From positions 496,001 to 560,000 of the forward strand of contig NZ_JAHDTI010000009.1 of NCBI RefSeq assembly GCF_018531495.1: a stretch of DNA of 64,000 nt, given 5' to 3'. Origin of the DNA: Nonomuraea sediminis. GTDB lineage: Bacteria > Actinomycetota > Actinomycetes > Streptosporangiales > Streptosporangiaceae. A program made the translations under genes and the position numbers. This document shows positions 50,574-59,422 of this stretch, piece after piece. The notes beneath the pieces were generated by a model. That model worked only from the letters and a program-made list of their open reading frames with translations, was not told the origin of the DNA and ran no database searches. Numbering within the stretch: position 1 is the first letter of the stretch; every line of letters starts with the position of its first letter.

Positions 50574-51127
50574 GTCTCGTCCCCACGCGGGATCGCGGCC
50601 GTCCAGACCTGCACGGGCCGCGCCTCGGGATCGTCGTCGTAGCGCGCGCGGAACTCCTCGACCAGCGCCTCGAAGCGCAGCTCCAGCTCACGGACCGCGG
50701 CGGGGGTGAGGCGCATGAGGTGGTCGGCCATCCCGCTGACCTCGACCCATTCGCTGGACCACGCGTTCAGGTCGAGGCCCTCCATCGCGCGGGCCAGCGA
50801 CTCCACCTGACGCAGGTGCATGATCCGCACGCTCTCGCGGCCCTCGGGCGTGCGGGCCATCTGCGCGTTGTCCCACGAGGTGTAGCGGTGGCGGGCGCGC
50901 CAGCGGCGCTCGCGCCCGTCGGGCGAGGGGTCTTCCTCGATGAAGCCGTACTTGGCCAGCTCGCGCAGGTGGTAGCTGGTCGAGCCCGAGCTCTCGCCCA
51001 CCCTGCGCGCCAGCTCGCTGGCGGTGGCGGGACCGTCGGAGCGCAGCAGCCCGAGCATCCTGACCCGCAGCGGGTGCGCCACCACCTTGAGCACCTGGGG
51101 ATCGGTGATGCGGAAGACCTCGTCCAT
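50570..51127 (-). CDS. ArsR-type helix-turn-helix regulator
   Basis: A 185-residue protein. The N-terminal winged helix has ITDPQVLKVVAHPLRVRMLGLLRSDGPATASELARRVGESSGSTSYHLRELAKYGFIEE (about 7-65), the ArsR/HTH_20 pattern, then a C-terminal helical region. No clustered Cys for metal sensing, so the ligand is probably organic. An AT-rich site with repeated AATTTTGC lies just upstream, and the MFS gene follows directly. Confidence 0.82.
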   Translation of the reverse strand: MDEVFRITDPQVLKVVAHPLRVRMLGLLRSDGPATASELARRVGESSGSTSYHLRELAKYGFIEEDPSPDGRERRWRARHRYTSWDNAQMARTPEGRESVRIMHLRQVESLARAMEGLDLNAWSSEWVEVSGMADHLMRLTPAAVRELELRFEALVEEFRARYDDDPEARPVQVWTAAIPRGDET

Positions 51128-51142
51128 GCCCTCACGGTAAAT

Positions 51143-51174
51143 CGCAAAGACAATTTTGCAAAGTGAATTTTGCG
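51143..51174. promoter_or_regulatory. operator region of the ArsR-MFS operon
   Basis: AATTTTGC occurs twice (51152-51159 and 51166-51173, 14 bp apart), facing CGCAAA at 51144-51149, giving overlapping dyads. Located 17 bp upstream of the regulator start and 27 bp upstream of the divergent B3/B4 gene. Confidence 0.5.
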
Positions 51175-51199
51175 GCTTGCCTCGCCTAAGCTTCCTGGC

Positions 51200-51844
51200 A
51201 TGCTCGACGACATCTGGGTGGACGAGGCGATCTACGAGCTGCGTCCCGACTTCGCGGTCCTGGTCATCACGGCTCACGGGCTGGTCAACGGGCCGACCGA
51301 CGACCGGTCCCGCACATGGCTGGCCGAGGCGTCGCAGGCGGCCGCGCAGCCCGAGAAGATCGAGGCGTGGAAGGAGGCCTACCGGGCCTTCGGCGCCAAG
51401 CCGCAGCGGACGCGCCCGTCGGTGGACGCGCTCACGCGCAGGCTGCCGCTGCCGGAGATCAACCAGGTCGTCGACGCCTACAACTCCATCAGCGTCAAGC
51501 ACGCGCTGCCGATCGGCGGCGAGGACCTGGACGCCTACCGCGGTCCCGCCAGGCTCGTCAGGGCGACCGGCGACGAGGCGTCGGAGGAGGCGCTCGGCAC
51601 GCCGGAGCCGGGCGAGGTGATCTGGCGCGACGACCTCGGTGTCACCTGCCGCAGGTGGAACTGGCGCCAGGTGGTCCGCACCCGGCTCACCGAGGAGACC
51701 AAGAACGCGATCTTCCTGCTGGAGCGGCTCGAGCCGATGTCGCTGGAGGAGCTGCGGACGGCCGGCGAGGAGCTGACCGAGCTGCTGTCCGAACTGTCCC
51801 CCGACGCGCAGATCGCTACCAGATTGGTGTCCCGAGGGAAATAA
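51200..51844 (+). CDS. B3/B4 tRNA-binding-domain protein
   Basis: A 214-residue protein resembling the B3/B4 domain of phenylalanyl-tRNA synthetase beta. WKEAYRAFGAKPQRTRPSVDALTRRL and INQVVDAYNSISVKHALPIGGEDLDAY are the family signatures. Free-standing B3/B4 proteins are thought to act on misacylated tRNA or bind RNA; the exact substrate is unknown. Its upstream region is shared with the ArsR gene, so it could be co-regulated. Confidence 0.75.
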   Translation: MLDDIWVDEAIYELRPDFAVLVITAHGLVNGPTDDRSRTWLAEASQAAAQPEKIEAWKEAYRAFGAKPQRTRPSVDALTRRLPLPEINQVVDAYNSISVKHALPIGGEDLDAYRGPARLVRATGDEASEEALGTPEPGEVIWRDDLGVTCRRWNWRQVVRTRLTEETKNAIFLLERLEPMSLEELRTAGEELTELLSELSPDAQIATRLVSRGK

Positions 51845-51950
51845 ACCTCATGTCGAGGTGTTGATACCAAACAGTAATAATGGCTGCACCACCTGGATTG
51901 ACTAGGGGGGCGTGACCTCTCTGGGCTGTCCTGAGAGGATCAGGCGAGGT

Positions 51951-51977
51951 GGCAGCGCCTCAAAGGCGCGCGCTGCC
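51951..51977 (+). promoter_or_regulatory. leader hairpin upstream of kgd
   Basis: GGCAGCGC (51951-51958) pairs with GCGCTGCC (51970-51977); alternatively GCGCC (51955-51959) pairs with GGCGC (51965-51969). The two stems exclude each other. It could tune kgd translation or be incidental. The space 51845-52048 also includes TTGACT at 51898 but no clear -10. Confidence 0.3.
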
Positions 51978-52048
51978 GGTCCGGGCGAGTAGCCTTGGAC
52001 AGGTTCTCTAACATCAACGCCGATCTGCGGAAGAGGGCGATTTCCGCC

Positions 52049-55000
52049 GTGTCGTCTGAGTCGTCGCGGTCAAACCCGCTGGCAAGCTTTGGGCAGAACG
52101 AGTGGCTTGTCGACGAGCTGTACCAGAAGTATCTGCAGGACCCTGAGTCGGTAGACAAGGCCTGGTGGAACTTCTTCGCTGACTACAACCCTGATTACGG
52201 TCCAGGCCGGACCACGGGCAAGGAGGCGGCGAACGGCACAGCGACCGCGCCCTCCTCCGCTCCCGTGGCGGCACCACCCAGGCCGGTGCAGAAGCCGGCC
52301 GCTGAGAAGCCGAAGCAACCGGCAGCCCCGGTGCCCGCAGATGCCGAAGAGGTCAAGCTGCGCGGCGCGGCAGCGCGTACGGCGCTCAACATGGACCTGT
52401 CGCTGTCGGTCCCGACCGCGACGAGCGTCCGGGCGATCCCCGCCAAGCTCCTCATCGACAACCGCATCGTCATCAACAACCACCTGAAGCGCGGCCGCGG
52501 CGGCAAGGTGTCGTTCACTCACCTGATCGGCTTCGCCATCGTCAAGGCGCTGAAGTCGATGCCGGAGATGAACCACTCCTACACCGAGGTCGACGGCAAG
52601 CCCACGCTGGTCAAGCCGCCGCACGTCGGCTTCGGGCTGGCCATCGACGTCCAGAAGAGCAACGGCGAGCGTCAGCTGCTCGTGCCCTCGATCAAGAACG
52701 CCGAGTCGATGGACTTCCGGCAGTTCTGGATGGCCTACGAGGACATCGTGCGCAAGGCGCGCGCGGGCAAGCTCGGCGTCGACGACTTCGCCGGCACCAC
52801 GATCTCGCTGACCAACCCCGGCACGATCGGCACCGTGCACTCCGTGCCCCGCCTGATGCCGGGCCAGGGCACGATCATCGGCGTCGGCGCGATGGAGTAC
52901 CCGGCCGAGTACCAGGGTGCCTCCCCCGACACGCTGTCGCGGCTGGCCGTCTCCAAGGTCATGACGCTGACCAGCACCTACGACCACCGGATCATCCAGG
53001 GCGCCCAGTCGGGCGACTTCCTGCGCCAGATCCACCGGCTGCTGCTCGGCGAGGACGGCTTCTACGACGAGATCTTCGAGGCCCTGCGGATCCCGTACGA
53101 GCCGGTCCGCTGGGTGCAGGACATCTCCGCCTCGCACGACGACGACGTGGCCAAGTCCGCGCGTGTCATCGAGCTGATCCACGCCTACCGGGTGCGCGGC
53201 CACCTCATGGCCGAGACCGACCCGCTGGAGTACAAGCAGCGCAAGCACCCCGACCTGGACATCCAGTCGCACGGTCTGACGCTGTGGGACCTGGAGCGGG
53301 AGTTCGCCACCGGCGGTTTCGGCGGCCGTCCGCTGATGAAGCTGCGCGAGATCCTGGGCGTGCTGCGCGACTCCTACTGCCGCACGGTCGGCATCGAGTA
53401 CATGCACATCCAGAACCCGGAGGAGCGGGCCTGGATCCAGGCGCGGGTGGAGAAGCCGCACGCCTCCCCCGACCGGGAGGAGCAGCTCAACATCCTGGGC
53501 CGGCTCAACACCGCCGAGGCGTTCGAGACGTTCCTGCAGACCAAGTTCGTCGGCCAGAAGCGCTTCTCGCTTGAGGGCGGCGAGTCCCTGATCCCGCTGC
53601 TCGACTCGGTGATCAGCGACGCCGCCGAGGAGGGCCTCGACGAGGTCGTCATGGGCATGGCCCACCGCGGCCGGCTGAACGTGCTGGCCAACATCGTCGG
53701 CAAGTCCTACGGGCAGATCTTCGGCGAGTTCGAGGGCAACATCGACCCGCGCACCGCCCACGGCTCCGGCGACGTCAAGTACCACCTGGGCTCCACCGGC
53801 ACGTTCACCGCGCCGAGCGGCAAGACCATCAACGCCTCCGTGGTGGCCAACCCCTCGCACCTCGAGGCGGTCGACCCGGTGCTCGAGGGTGTCGTGCGGG
53901 CCAAGCAGGACCTGCTGGAGCGCGGCGAAGAGGGCTTCACCGTGCTGCCCGTCCTCATCCACGGCGACGCGGCCTTCGCCGGCCAGGGCGTGGTGGCCGA
54001 GACGCTGAACCTGTCGCAGCTGCGCGGCTACCGCACCGGCGGCACGGTCCACGTCGTGGTCAACAACCAGGTCGGCTTCACGACGAGCCCCGCCTCCTCG
54101 CGGTCGAGCGTGTACGCCACCGACGTGGCCCGGATGATCCAGGCGCCGATCTTCCACGTCAACGGCGACGACCCCGAGGCCGTGGTCCGCGTCGGCCAGC
54201 TGGCCTACGAGTACCGGCAGGCCTTCCGCAAGGACGTGGTCATCGACCTCATCTGCTACCGCCGCCGCGGTCACAACGAGGGCGACAACCCGGCCTTCAC
54301 CCAGCCGCTGATGTACGACCTGATCGACGCCAAGCGCTCGACCCGCAAGCTCTACACCGAGGCGCTGATCGGGCGCGGCGACATCACGGTCGAGGAGGCC
54401 GAGCAGGCGCTGCGCGACTACCAGGCCAAGCTGGAGCAGGCCTTCACCGAGACCCGTGAGGCGTCCAAGCGTCCGCAGGAGAGCGACCTGAAGGTCGCGC
54501 CTGCCGAGGTCGTCAAGTGGTCGCACGACGACACGCCCACCGCGATCTCCGACGAGACGCTCAAGCGCATCGTCGACACCCAGCTCAACCTGCCTGAGGG
54601 CTTCACCGTGCACCCGCGCCTGGCGCCGGTGCTGCAGCGGCGCGGCCAGATGGTGGAGACCGACTCGATCGACTGGTCGATGGGCGAGACGCTGGCGTTC
54701 GGGTCGCTGCTGATCGACGGGCACCCGGTGCGCCTGGTCGGGCAGGACTCCCGCCGCGGCACGTTCACGCAGCGGCATGCCGTACTGGTCGACCGGATGA
54801 GCGGTGAGGAGCACACGCCGCTCAAGACCTTCAACAAGGACACCACGAAGTTCTACGTCTACGACTCGCTGCTGAGCGAGTTCGCGGCGCTGGGCTTCGA
54901 GTACGGCTACAGCGTCGTGCGACCCGAGGCGCTGGTCGCCTGGGAGGCCCAGTTCGGCGACTTCGTCAACGGTGCCCAGACGATCATCGACGAGTTCATC

Positions 55001-55696
55001 TCCTCCGGTGAGCAGAAGTGGGGGCAGAAGTCCTCGGTCGTGCTGCTGCTGCCGCACGGCTACGAGGGTCAGGGCCCCGACCACTCCTCCGCCAGGATCG
55101 AGCGGTTCCTGCAGGTGTGCGCGCTGGACAACATGACCGTCGCGCAGCCGTCGACGCCGGCCAACTACTTCCACCTGCTGCGCTGGCAGGTCGAGTCGGG
55201 CCGGCAGAAGCCGATGGTCGTCTTCACGCCCAAGTCGCTGCTGCGGCACAAGCGGGCCACGTCCAAGGCATCGGACTTCACCTCCGGCACCTTCCAGCCG
55301 GTGCTCGGCGACACCACGGTCGACCCGGCCAAGGTCACCAAGGTCCTGCTCTGCTCGGGCAAGGTCTACTACGACCTGGAGCATGGCAGGGAGCAGTCCG
55401 GCCGCGACGACGTGGCGATCGTCCGGCTCGAGCGGCTCTACCCGTTCCCCACCGAGGAGCTCACGGCCGAGCTGGCCCGCTACGGCTCGAACGTGCAGCT
55501 GATCTGGGTGCAGGACGAGCCGGTCAACATGGGCCCGTGGCCGTACCTGACGCTCAAGCTGGCCGAGGACCCGAAGCTGCTCGGCGGGCGTCCGCTCGGC
55601 CGCGTCTCGCGGACGCCGAACAGCTCGCCCGCGACCGGATCCCACAACGCTCACGACACGGAGCTCGAGGGGATCCTGACGGAGCTGTTCGCCTGA
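52049..55696 (+). CDS. kgd: multifunctional 2-oxoglutarate metabolism enzyme (2-oxoglutarate decarboxylase/dehydrogenase E1 with E2-like domain)
   Basis: A 1215-residue actinobacterial fused enzyme of the TCA cycle. The N-terminal FGQNEWLVDELYQKYLQDPESV motif is the E1 start, then a Pro/Ala linker, an E2-like succinyltransferase domain (about 100-330; TYDHRIIQGAQSGDFL) and a ThDP-dependent E1 (380 on; GMAHRGRLNVL, VHGDAAFAGQGV-like IHGDAAFAGQGVV, RRRGHNEGDNPAFTQP). It decarboxylates 2-oxoglutarate and works with lipoamide dehydrogenase and E2. GTG 52049 is chosen by comparison with other actinobacteria; TTG 51995 is in frame. A terminator follows. Confidence 0.95.
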   Translation: MSSESSRSNPLASFGQNEWLVDELYQKYLQDPESVDKAWWNFFADYNPDYGPGRTTGKEAANGTATAPSSAPVAAPPRPVQKPAAEKPKQPAAPVPADAEEVKLRGAAARTALNMDLSLSVPTATSVRAIPAKLLIDNRIVINNHLKRGRGGKVSFTHLIGFAIVKALKSMPEMNHSYTEVDGKPTLVKPPHVGFGLAIDVQKSNGERQLLVPSIKNAESMDFRQFWMAYEDIVRKARAGKLGVDDFAGTTISLTNPGTIGTVHSVPRLMPGQGTIIGVGAMEYPAEYQGASPDTLSRLAVSKVMTLTSTYDHRIIQGAQSGDFLRQIHRLLLGEDGFYDEIFEALRIPYEPVRWVQDISASHDDDVAKSARVIELIHAYRVRGHLMAETDPLEYKQRKHPDLDIQSHGLTLWDLEREFATGGFGGRPLMKLREILGVLRDSYCRTVGIEYMHIQNPEERAWIQARVEKPHASPDREEQLNILGRLNTAEAFETFLQTKFVGQKRFSLEGGESLIPLLDSVISDAAEEGLDEVVMGMAHRGRLNVLANIVGKSYGQIFGEFEGNIDPRTAHGSGDVKYHLGSTGTFTAPSGKTINASVVANPSHLEAVDPVLEGVVRAKQDLLERGEEGFTVLPVLIHGDAAFAGQGVVAETLNLSQLRGYRTGGTVHVVVNNQVGFTTSPASSRSSVYATDVARMIQAPIFHVNGDDPEAVVRVGQLAYEYRQAFRKDVVIDLICYRRRGHNEGDNPAFTQPLMYDLIDAKRSTRKLYTEALIGRGDITVEEAEQALRDYQAKLEQAFTETREASKRPQESDLKVAPAEVVKWSHDDTPTAISDETLKRIVDTQLNLPEGFTVHPRLAPVLQRRGQMVETDSIDWSMGETLAFGSLLIDGHPVRLVGQDSRRGTFTQRHAVLVDRMSGEEHTPLKTFNKDTTKFYVYDSLLSEFAALGFEYGYSVVRPEALVAWEAQFGDFVNGAQTIIDEFISSGEQKWGQKSSVVLLLPHGYEGQGPDHSSARIERFLQVCALDNMTVAQPSTPANYFHLLRWQVESGRQKPMVVFTPKSLLRHKRATSKASDFTSGTFQPVLGDTTVDPAKVTKVLLCSGKVYYDLEHGREQSGRDDVAIVRLERLYPFPTEELTAELARYGSNVQLIWVQDEPVNMGPWPYLTLKLAEDPKLLGGRPLGRVSRTPNSSPATGSHNAHDTELEGILTELFA

Positions 55697-55709
55697 CAGA
55701 TCACCCGTG

Positions 55710-55737
55710 AAAGGCCCCCGCCCCGGCGGGGGCCTTT
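55710..55737 (+). terminator. rho-independent-type terminator after kgd
   Basis: AAAGGCCCCCGCC and GGCGGGGGCCTTT form a 13-bp perfect stem with a 2-nt loop, 13 bp after the stop codon. A weak T-stretch is within the arm. Confidence 0.8.
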
Positions 55738-55763
55738 CCACATCATGAGGGAGTTTCCACGCC

Positions 55764-55940
55764 ATGTACTTCACCGATCGCGGGATCGAGGAGCTCGTCG
55801 AGCGGCGCGGCGAGGAGGAGGTCACGCTGGCCTGGCTCGGTGAGCGGCTGCGCGAGTTCGTCGATCTCAACCCGGAGTTCGAGACGCCCGTCGAGCGGCT
55901 GGCCACGTGGCTGGCCCGGCTGGACGACGAGGACGAATAA
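55764..55940 (+). CDS. DUF6104-type small acidic protein
   Basis: A 58-residue protein: begins MYFTDRGIEELVERRG, ends ATWLARLDDEDE. Small proteins of this pattern are conserved downstream of kgd in actinomycetes; function unknown. GGGAG lies 9 bases before the ATG. Only about 26 bp after the kgd terminator, so it may be expressed partly by readthrough or by its own promoter. Confidence 0.75.
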   Translation: MYFTDRGIEELVERRGEEEVTLAWLGERLREFVDLNPEFETPVERLATWLARLDDEDE

Positions 55941-55970
55941 ACGCGATACATCTTGAGTTCTCGCCGAACG

Positions 55971-55985
55971 CGACATATCGTGTCG
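55971..55985. promoter_or_regulatory. dyad CGACA-TATCG-TGTCG before the DUF4097/PadR pair
   Basis: Five-base arms with a 5-nt spacer. A related CGCGATACATC lies 25 bp upstream. Position 25 bp before the DUF4097 start suggests autoregulation by the downstream PadR. Confidence 0.45.
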
Positions 55986-56009
55986 GTAGACGCCGTGTTT
56001 GGAGGGGAC

Positions 56010-56809
56010 ATGAACCAGTGGTCGATCGAGGGGCCTGAGACGCTGACGTTCGGACCGGTACGGTCCCTGGACGTGCGGATCGTGGCGGGCCGGCTGAACG
56101 TGCTGGCCAGCGACGGGCCACCAACCCTGGAGGTGGCCGAGGTCGACTCGTCCCCGCTGATCGTGACCTACGACGAGGAGCACCAGCAGCTCGTCGTCGC
56201 CTACAAGGACCTCACCTGGGACGGCCTGCTCAGCTGGCTGCGCCGCGACAAACGCCACTCCTCGGTGACCATCACGGCCCCCAAGACCTGCTCGGTCAAC
56301 GCCGGGGTCGTCTCGGCCCAGGCCGTGGTCGCGGGCTTCGAGAAGATGACGCAGGTCAGGTCCGTCTCGGGCGACATCGTGCTGGACGGCGTGAGCGGCG
56401 ACGTCAGCGCCACCACGGTGTCGGGCGCCGTGGAGAGCCGGTCCCTGGAGGGCGACCTGGCCTTCAAGAGCGTCTCGGGCGAGCTGACGGTGGCCGACGG
56501 CACCCCGCGCAGGCTGCGCGCCAACTCGGTCGCCGGCCGGATCACCTGCGACCTGCGGCTGCGGCCCACCGGCCACGTGACGCTCAACAGCGTCTCCGGT
56601 GACATCCTGGTCAGGCTGCCGGAGAACGTGGAGGCGGACGTCAACATCCGCTCCACCTCGGGCCGCCTGGTCAGCACGTTCGACGAGCTGTTCACCGCGA
56701 ACAACCCCGGGAGCAAGACGCTCCAGGGGCGGCTGGGCGGCGGCATGGCCTCCCTGTCCGCGACCACGGTCTCGGGCGAGGTCGCGCTGCTCAAAGGGGA
56801 GAAGGAATG
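56010..56809 (+). CDS. DUF4097 beta-strand-repeat protein
   Basis: A 266-residue protein with repeated short beta strands containing SVSGDI, VSGDVSATTVSGAVE, SVSGELTVADG, NSVAGRITC, LNSVSGDILVRLP, STSGRLVSTFD and TTVSGEVALL, the hallmark of DUF4097 (adhesin-like beta-helix). No signal peptide or membrane segment. These genes commonly precede a PadR regulator, as here (ATGA overlap), and may form part of a stress-sensing unit. GGAGGGG precedes the ATG. Confidence 0.85.
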
Positions 56810-57550
56810 AGCCCTGTCTTTGGTCATGGCCGGCTGCGGCTGTATCTGCTCAAGTTGCTCGAGGAGAGCCCGCGGCACGGCTATGAGGTGATCAGGCTGC
56901 TGCAGGACCGCTTCCTCGGGGTCTACTCGCCCTCTCCCGGCACGATCTACCCGCGCCTGGCCCGCCTGGAGGAGGAGGGCCTGGTGACGCACGAGGTGAT
57001 CGACGGCAAGAAGGTGTTCTCGATCACCGACCAAGGCCGCGAGGAGCTCAACTCGCGCATGGACGAGCTCGCCGACCTGGAGCAGGAGATCTCCGCCTCC
57101 GTGCGCGACATCGCCCGCGAGGTCAAGGAGGACGTCCGCGACACCGTCAGGTCGCTGCGCGACGAGCTGACCAGGATGGCCAAGGACGTGGGCACCGGCA
57201 CCCGCGAGGACGCCAGGCGCATGCGCGACCGGCAGAAGGAAGAGCTCCGCCGGATCAAGGAGCAGCAGAAGCGCCAGTGGATGGAGCACGCCCACAACTG
57301 GCAGGGCGAGAGCGAGCGCCTGAGCGGCGAGTGGCGCAGGATCTGGACCGAGGTCTGGGCCACGCTGGGCGGCGCGCCCGCCAACCGCGCCGAGCTCGAC
57401 ACCGAGCTGGGCGGCCTGCTGGCCGACTTCGTGGCCGAGGTGCGGCAGGAGGCCTCAGGCAGCGACCTGACCCGTCAGCGGCTGACCGAGGTGCGCGCCA
57501 CGCTGAAGGTGGCGGCCGACAAGATCCGCCAGACACTGGAGCACGACTAG
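56807..57550 (+). CDS. PadR-family transcriptional regulator with long coiled-coil region
   Basis: A 247-residue protein. The N-terminal PadR winged helix (about 1-75) has GRLRLYLLKLLEESPRHGYEVIRLLQDRF and SPGTIYPRLARLEEEGLV. The rest is charged helical sequence (LEQEISASVRDIAREVKEDVRD, RRMRDRQKEELRRIKEQQK) that should form a coiled coil, longer than in ordinary PadR proteins. Overlaps the DUF4097 gene by three bases (ATGA). Convergent with the MpaB-type gene. Confidence 0.87.
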   Translation: MSPVFGHGRLRLYLLKLLEESPRHGYEVIRLLQDRFLGVYSPSPGTIYPRLARLEEEGLVTHEVIDGKKVFSITDQGREELNSRMDELADLEQEISASVRDIAREVKEDVRDTVRSLRDELTRMAKDVGTGTREDARRMRDRQKEELRRIKEQQKRQWMEHAHNWQGESERLSGEWRRIWTEVWATLGGAPANRAELDTELGGLLADFVAEVRQEASGSDLTRQRLTEVRATLKVAADKIRQTLEHD

Positions 57551-58380
57551 GCGGCCAGCTCCCGCGGGTTCCTGGCGGCGCGGCGGGCGTGGTAGGCGAT
57601 CGGCATGTAGCGCAGCCGCTCGGGCAGCCTGGGAGCGATCACCGCGACCGCGCGCCCGACCTGCCGCAGCCGCCGCTCCTCCCGCGCCGTCCAGGTCAGC
57701 CCCAGCTTCTGCCGTACGGCGGGCGGCAACATGCCCACGGTGACGAAGTAGTTGAACTCCCCCGTCCCCATCCCGAACGGCTTCCACAGCGCCTCGGGCA
57801 GCCCCGGCGGCTTCGGGCTGCGCCGCAACTGCGCGAGCACGTCGAGCGCCGTCGGATGGGCCTCGAGCCGGTTGGCGACCATGTCGTCGAAGTAGGCCCA
57901 GAAGGCCCTCAGGTCCCGCGGCATCTCCCGCTCCGGGACCCGCAGGATCCGCCCGAGGTGGCGCGCCTCCTCATACAGCCGCTCCTGCTGCCGGGTGCTG
58001 TACGGCGTGCCGAAGTACCGCCGCAGCACGATGAAGCGCTCGAACAGCGACAGGTGCACGAACGCCCAGGCCTCGCCGTTGAGCGCGTGGTAGCCGCGGC
58101 CCCGCTCGTCGACGCCGTTGATGAGCCGGTGCAGCTCGCGCAGGCGGAGCCCCTCGGCGGGTCCGTCCTGCCCGCCGTACACCCAGGTCTGGACGGAGGT
58201 GAGGGTGCGGTTGAGCCTGCCCCACGGGTCGGTCTTGTAGGTGGAGTGCTCGGCGACGGCCGCGCCGACGGCCGGGTGCATGGTCTGGATCACCAGTGCG
58301 CTGCCGGCCACGAACAGGTTGCGGTATTCGCCTGCCGTCTCCCAGTGCATCGAGCCGGGGCCGAAGGGCTCAACGTCCAT
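57547..58380 (-). CDS. DUF2236 / MpaB-like oxygenase
   Basis: A 277-residue helical protein of the MpaB/latex-clearing (Lcp-like) family, of which some members bind heme and oxygenate. MHWETAGEYRNLFVAGSALVIQTMHPAVGAAVAEHS at the N-terminus, DPWGRLNRTLTSVQTWVYGG and YHALNGEAWAFVHLSLFERFIVLRRYFG carry the conserved His, Arg and Phe residues. ATG 58380 is supported by GGGAGG seven bases upstream; a GTG at 58407 is inside the operator. Substrate unknown. Confidence 0.85.
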   Translation of the reverse strand: MDVEPFGPGSMHWETAGEYRNLFVAGSALVIQTMHPAVGAAVAEHSTYKTDPWGRLNRTLTSVQTWVYGGQDGPAEGLRLRELHRLINGVDERGRGYHALNGEAWAFVHLSLFERFIVLRRYFGTPYSTRQQERLYEEARHLGRILRVPEREMPRDLRAFWAYFDDMVANRLEAHPTALDVLAQLRRSPKPPGLPEALWKPFGMGTGEFNYFVTVGMLPPAVRQKLGLTWTAREERRLRQVGRAVAVIAPRLPERLRYMPIAYHARRAARNPRELAA

Positions 58381-58391
58381 GGTCACGCCTC

Positions 58392-58428
58392 CCGGGTGAT
58401 ACAACACCTCTTTCTTTGTATCACCCGG
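58392..58428. promoter_or_regulatory. 13-bp inverted-repeat operator of the MpaB-like gene
   Basis: CCGGGTGATACAA and TTGTATCACCCGG, perfect 13-bp arms with an 11-nt spacer, ending 12 bp upstream of the ATG at 58380. The left arm reaches the ribosome-binding site, so binding could block both RNA polymerase and ribosome. TetR-type sites of this shape are common; no regulator gene is adjacent. Confidence 0.6.
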
Positions 58429-58456
58429 AACACATGGAAGTAACCCATCACTTATC

Positions 58457-59413
58457 TCAGACGGTGAACACGATCTTGCCGAAGACGTCGCCGGACTCCA
58501 GCGCCGCGAACCCCTCGCGCGCCTCGGTGAGCGGCAGCGTGCGGTCGATGAGCGGGCGGACCCCGGTCTGCTCCAGGAACACGGCCAGGCGCGCGAGCTG
58601 GTCGCGGGTGCCCATGGTGGAGCCGACCACCGACAGCTGCAGGAAGAAGACCCGGTTGAGGTCGGCGGGCGGGACCGCGCCGCTGGTGGCGCCGGAGACC
58701 ACGATGCGCCCGCCCGGCTTGAGCGCCTTGAGCGAGTGGTCCCAGGTGGCCTGGCCGACGGTCTCCATGACCGCGTCGACCCGCTCGGGAAGCCTGGCGC
58801 CGGTCTCGAAGGCCTGGTCGGCGCCGAGCTCCAGGGCCCGCTCCCGCTTCTCGGCCGAGCGCGAGGTGACCCAGACGCGGTAGCCGCCCGCCCTGCCGAG
58901 CGCGATCAGCGCGGTGGCCACGCCGCCGCCGGCGCCCTGCACCAGGACGGTCGAGCCAGGCTGGAGCCCGGCCTTGTCGAAGAGCATGCGGTAGGCGGTC
59001 AGCCAGGCCGTGGGCAGGCAGGCGGCCTGCTCGAAGCTGAGCGCGGCAGGCTTGGGCACCAGGTTGCGCCGGGGCACGGCCACCCGCTCGGCGAACGTGC
59101 CGTCGTGCACCTCCGACAGCAGCGACCGCTTGGGATCGAGCGTCTCATCGGCGCCGGTGCCGATGACGGAGTGGACGATGACCTCGTTGCCGTCCTCGTC
59201 CAGTCCGGCCGCGTCGCACCCGAGCACGATCGGCAGCCGGTCCTGCCTGATGCCGACGCCCTTGAGCGTCCACAGGTCGTGGTGGTTGAGCGCGGCGGCC
59301 TTGACCGTGACGGTGGTCCAGCCGTCCGGCGTCTTGGGCTCCGGGTGCTCGCCGAGCGTCAGCCCGGCCAGCGGATTGTCGGGATCGGTCTGTGTGGCGG
59401 TTACGGCGAACAT
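58457..59413 (-). CDS. zinc-independent MDR oxidoreductase (quinone reductase type)
   Basis: A 318-residue medium-chain reductase. NHHDLWTLKGVG, LGCDAAGLDEDGNEVIVH, LVQGAGGGVATALIALGRA (nucleotide loop) and ETVGQATWDHSLKALKPGGRIVV are typical. The structural-zinc Cys lobe is absent. It reduces a quinone or enone with NADPH. The gene starts close to the anchored unknown protein gene (10 bp gap) and its upstream neighbours are on the same strand. Confidence 0.85.
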   Translation of the reverse strand: MFAVTATQTDPDNPLAGLTLGEHPEPKTPDGWTTVTVKAAALNHHDLWTLKGVGIRQDRLPIVLGCDAAGLDEDGNEVIVHSVIGTGADETLDPKRSLLSEVHDGTFAERVAVPRRNLVPKPAALSFEQAACLPTAWLTAYRMLFDKAGLQPGSTVLVQGAGGGVATALIALGRAGGYRVWVTSRSAEKRERALELGADQAFETGARLPERVDAVMETVGQATWDHSLKALKPGGRIVVSGATSGAVPPADLNRVFFLQLSVVGSTMGTRDQLARLAVFLEQTGVRPLIDRTLPLTEAREGFAALESGDVFGKIVFTV

Positions 59414-59422
59414 GGCCGCACC

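Noticed and set aside
52070..56011. A 1313-codon open frame on the minus strand opposite kgd
   Set aside because: It is the mirror of a conserved housekeeping gene in high-GC DNA; its translation is low-complexity (Leu/Arg/Val/Asp-rich) and has no family signature.
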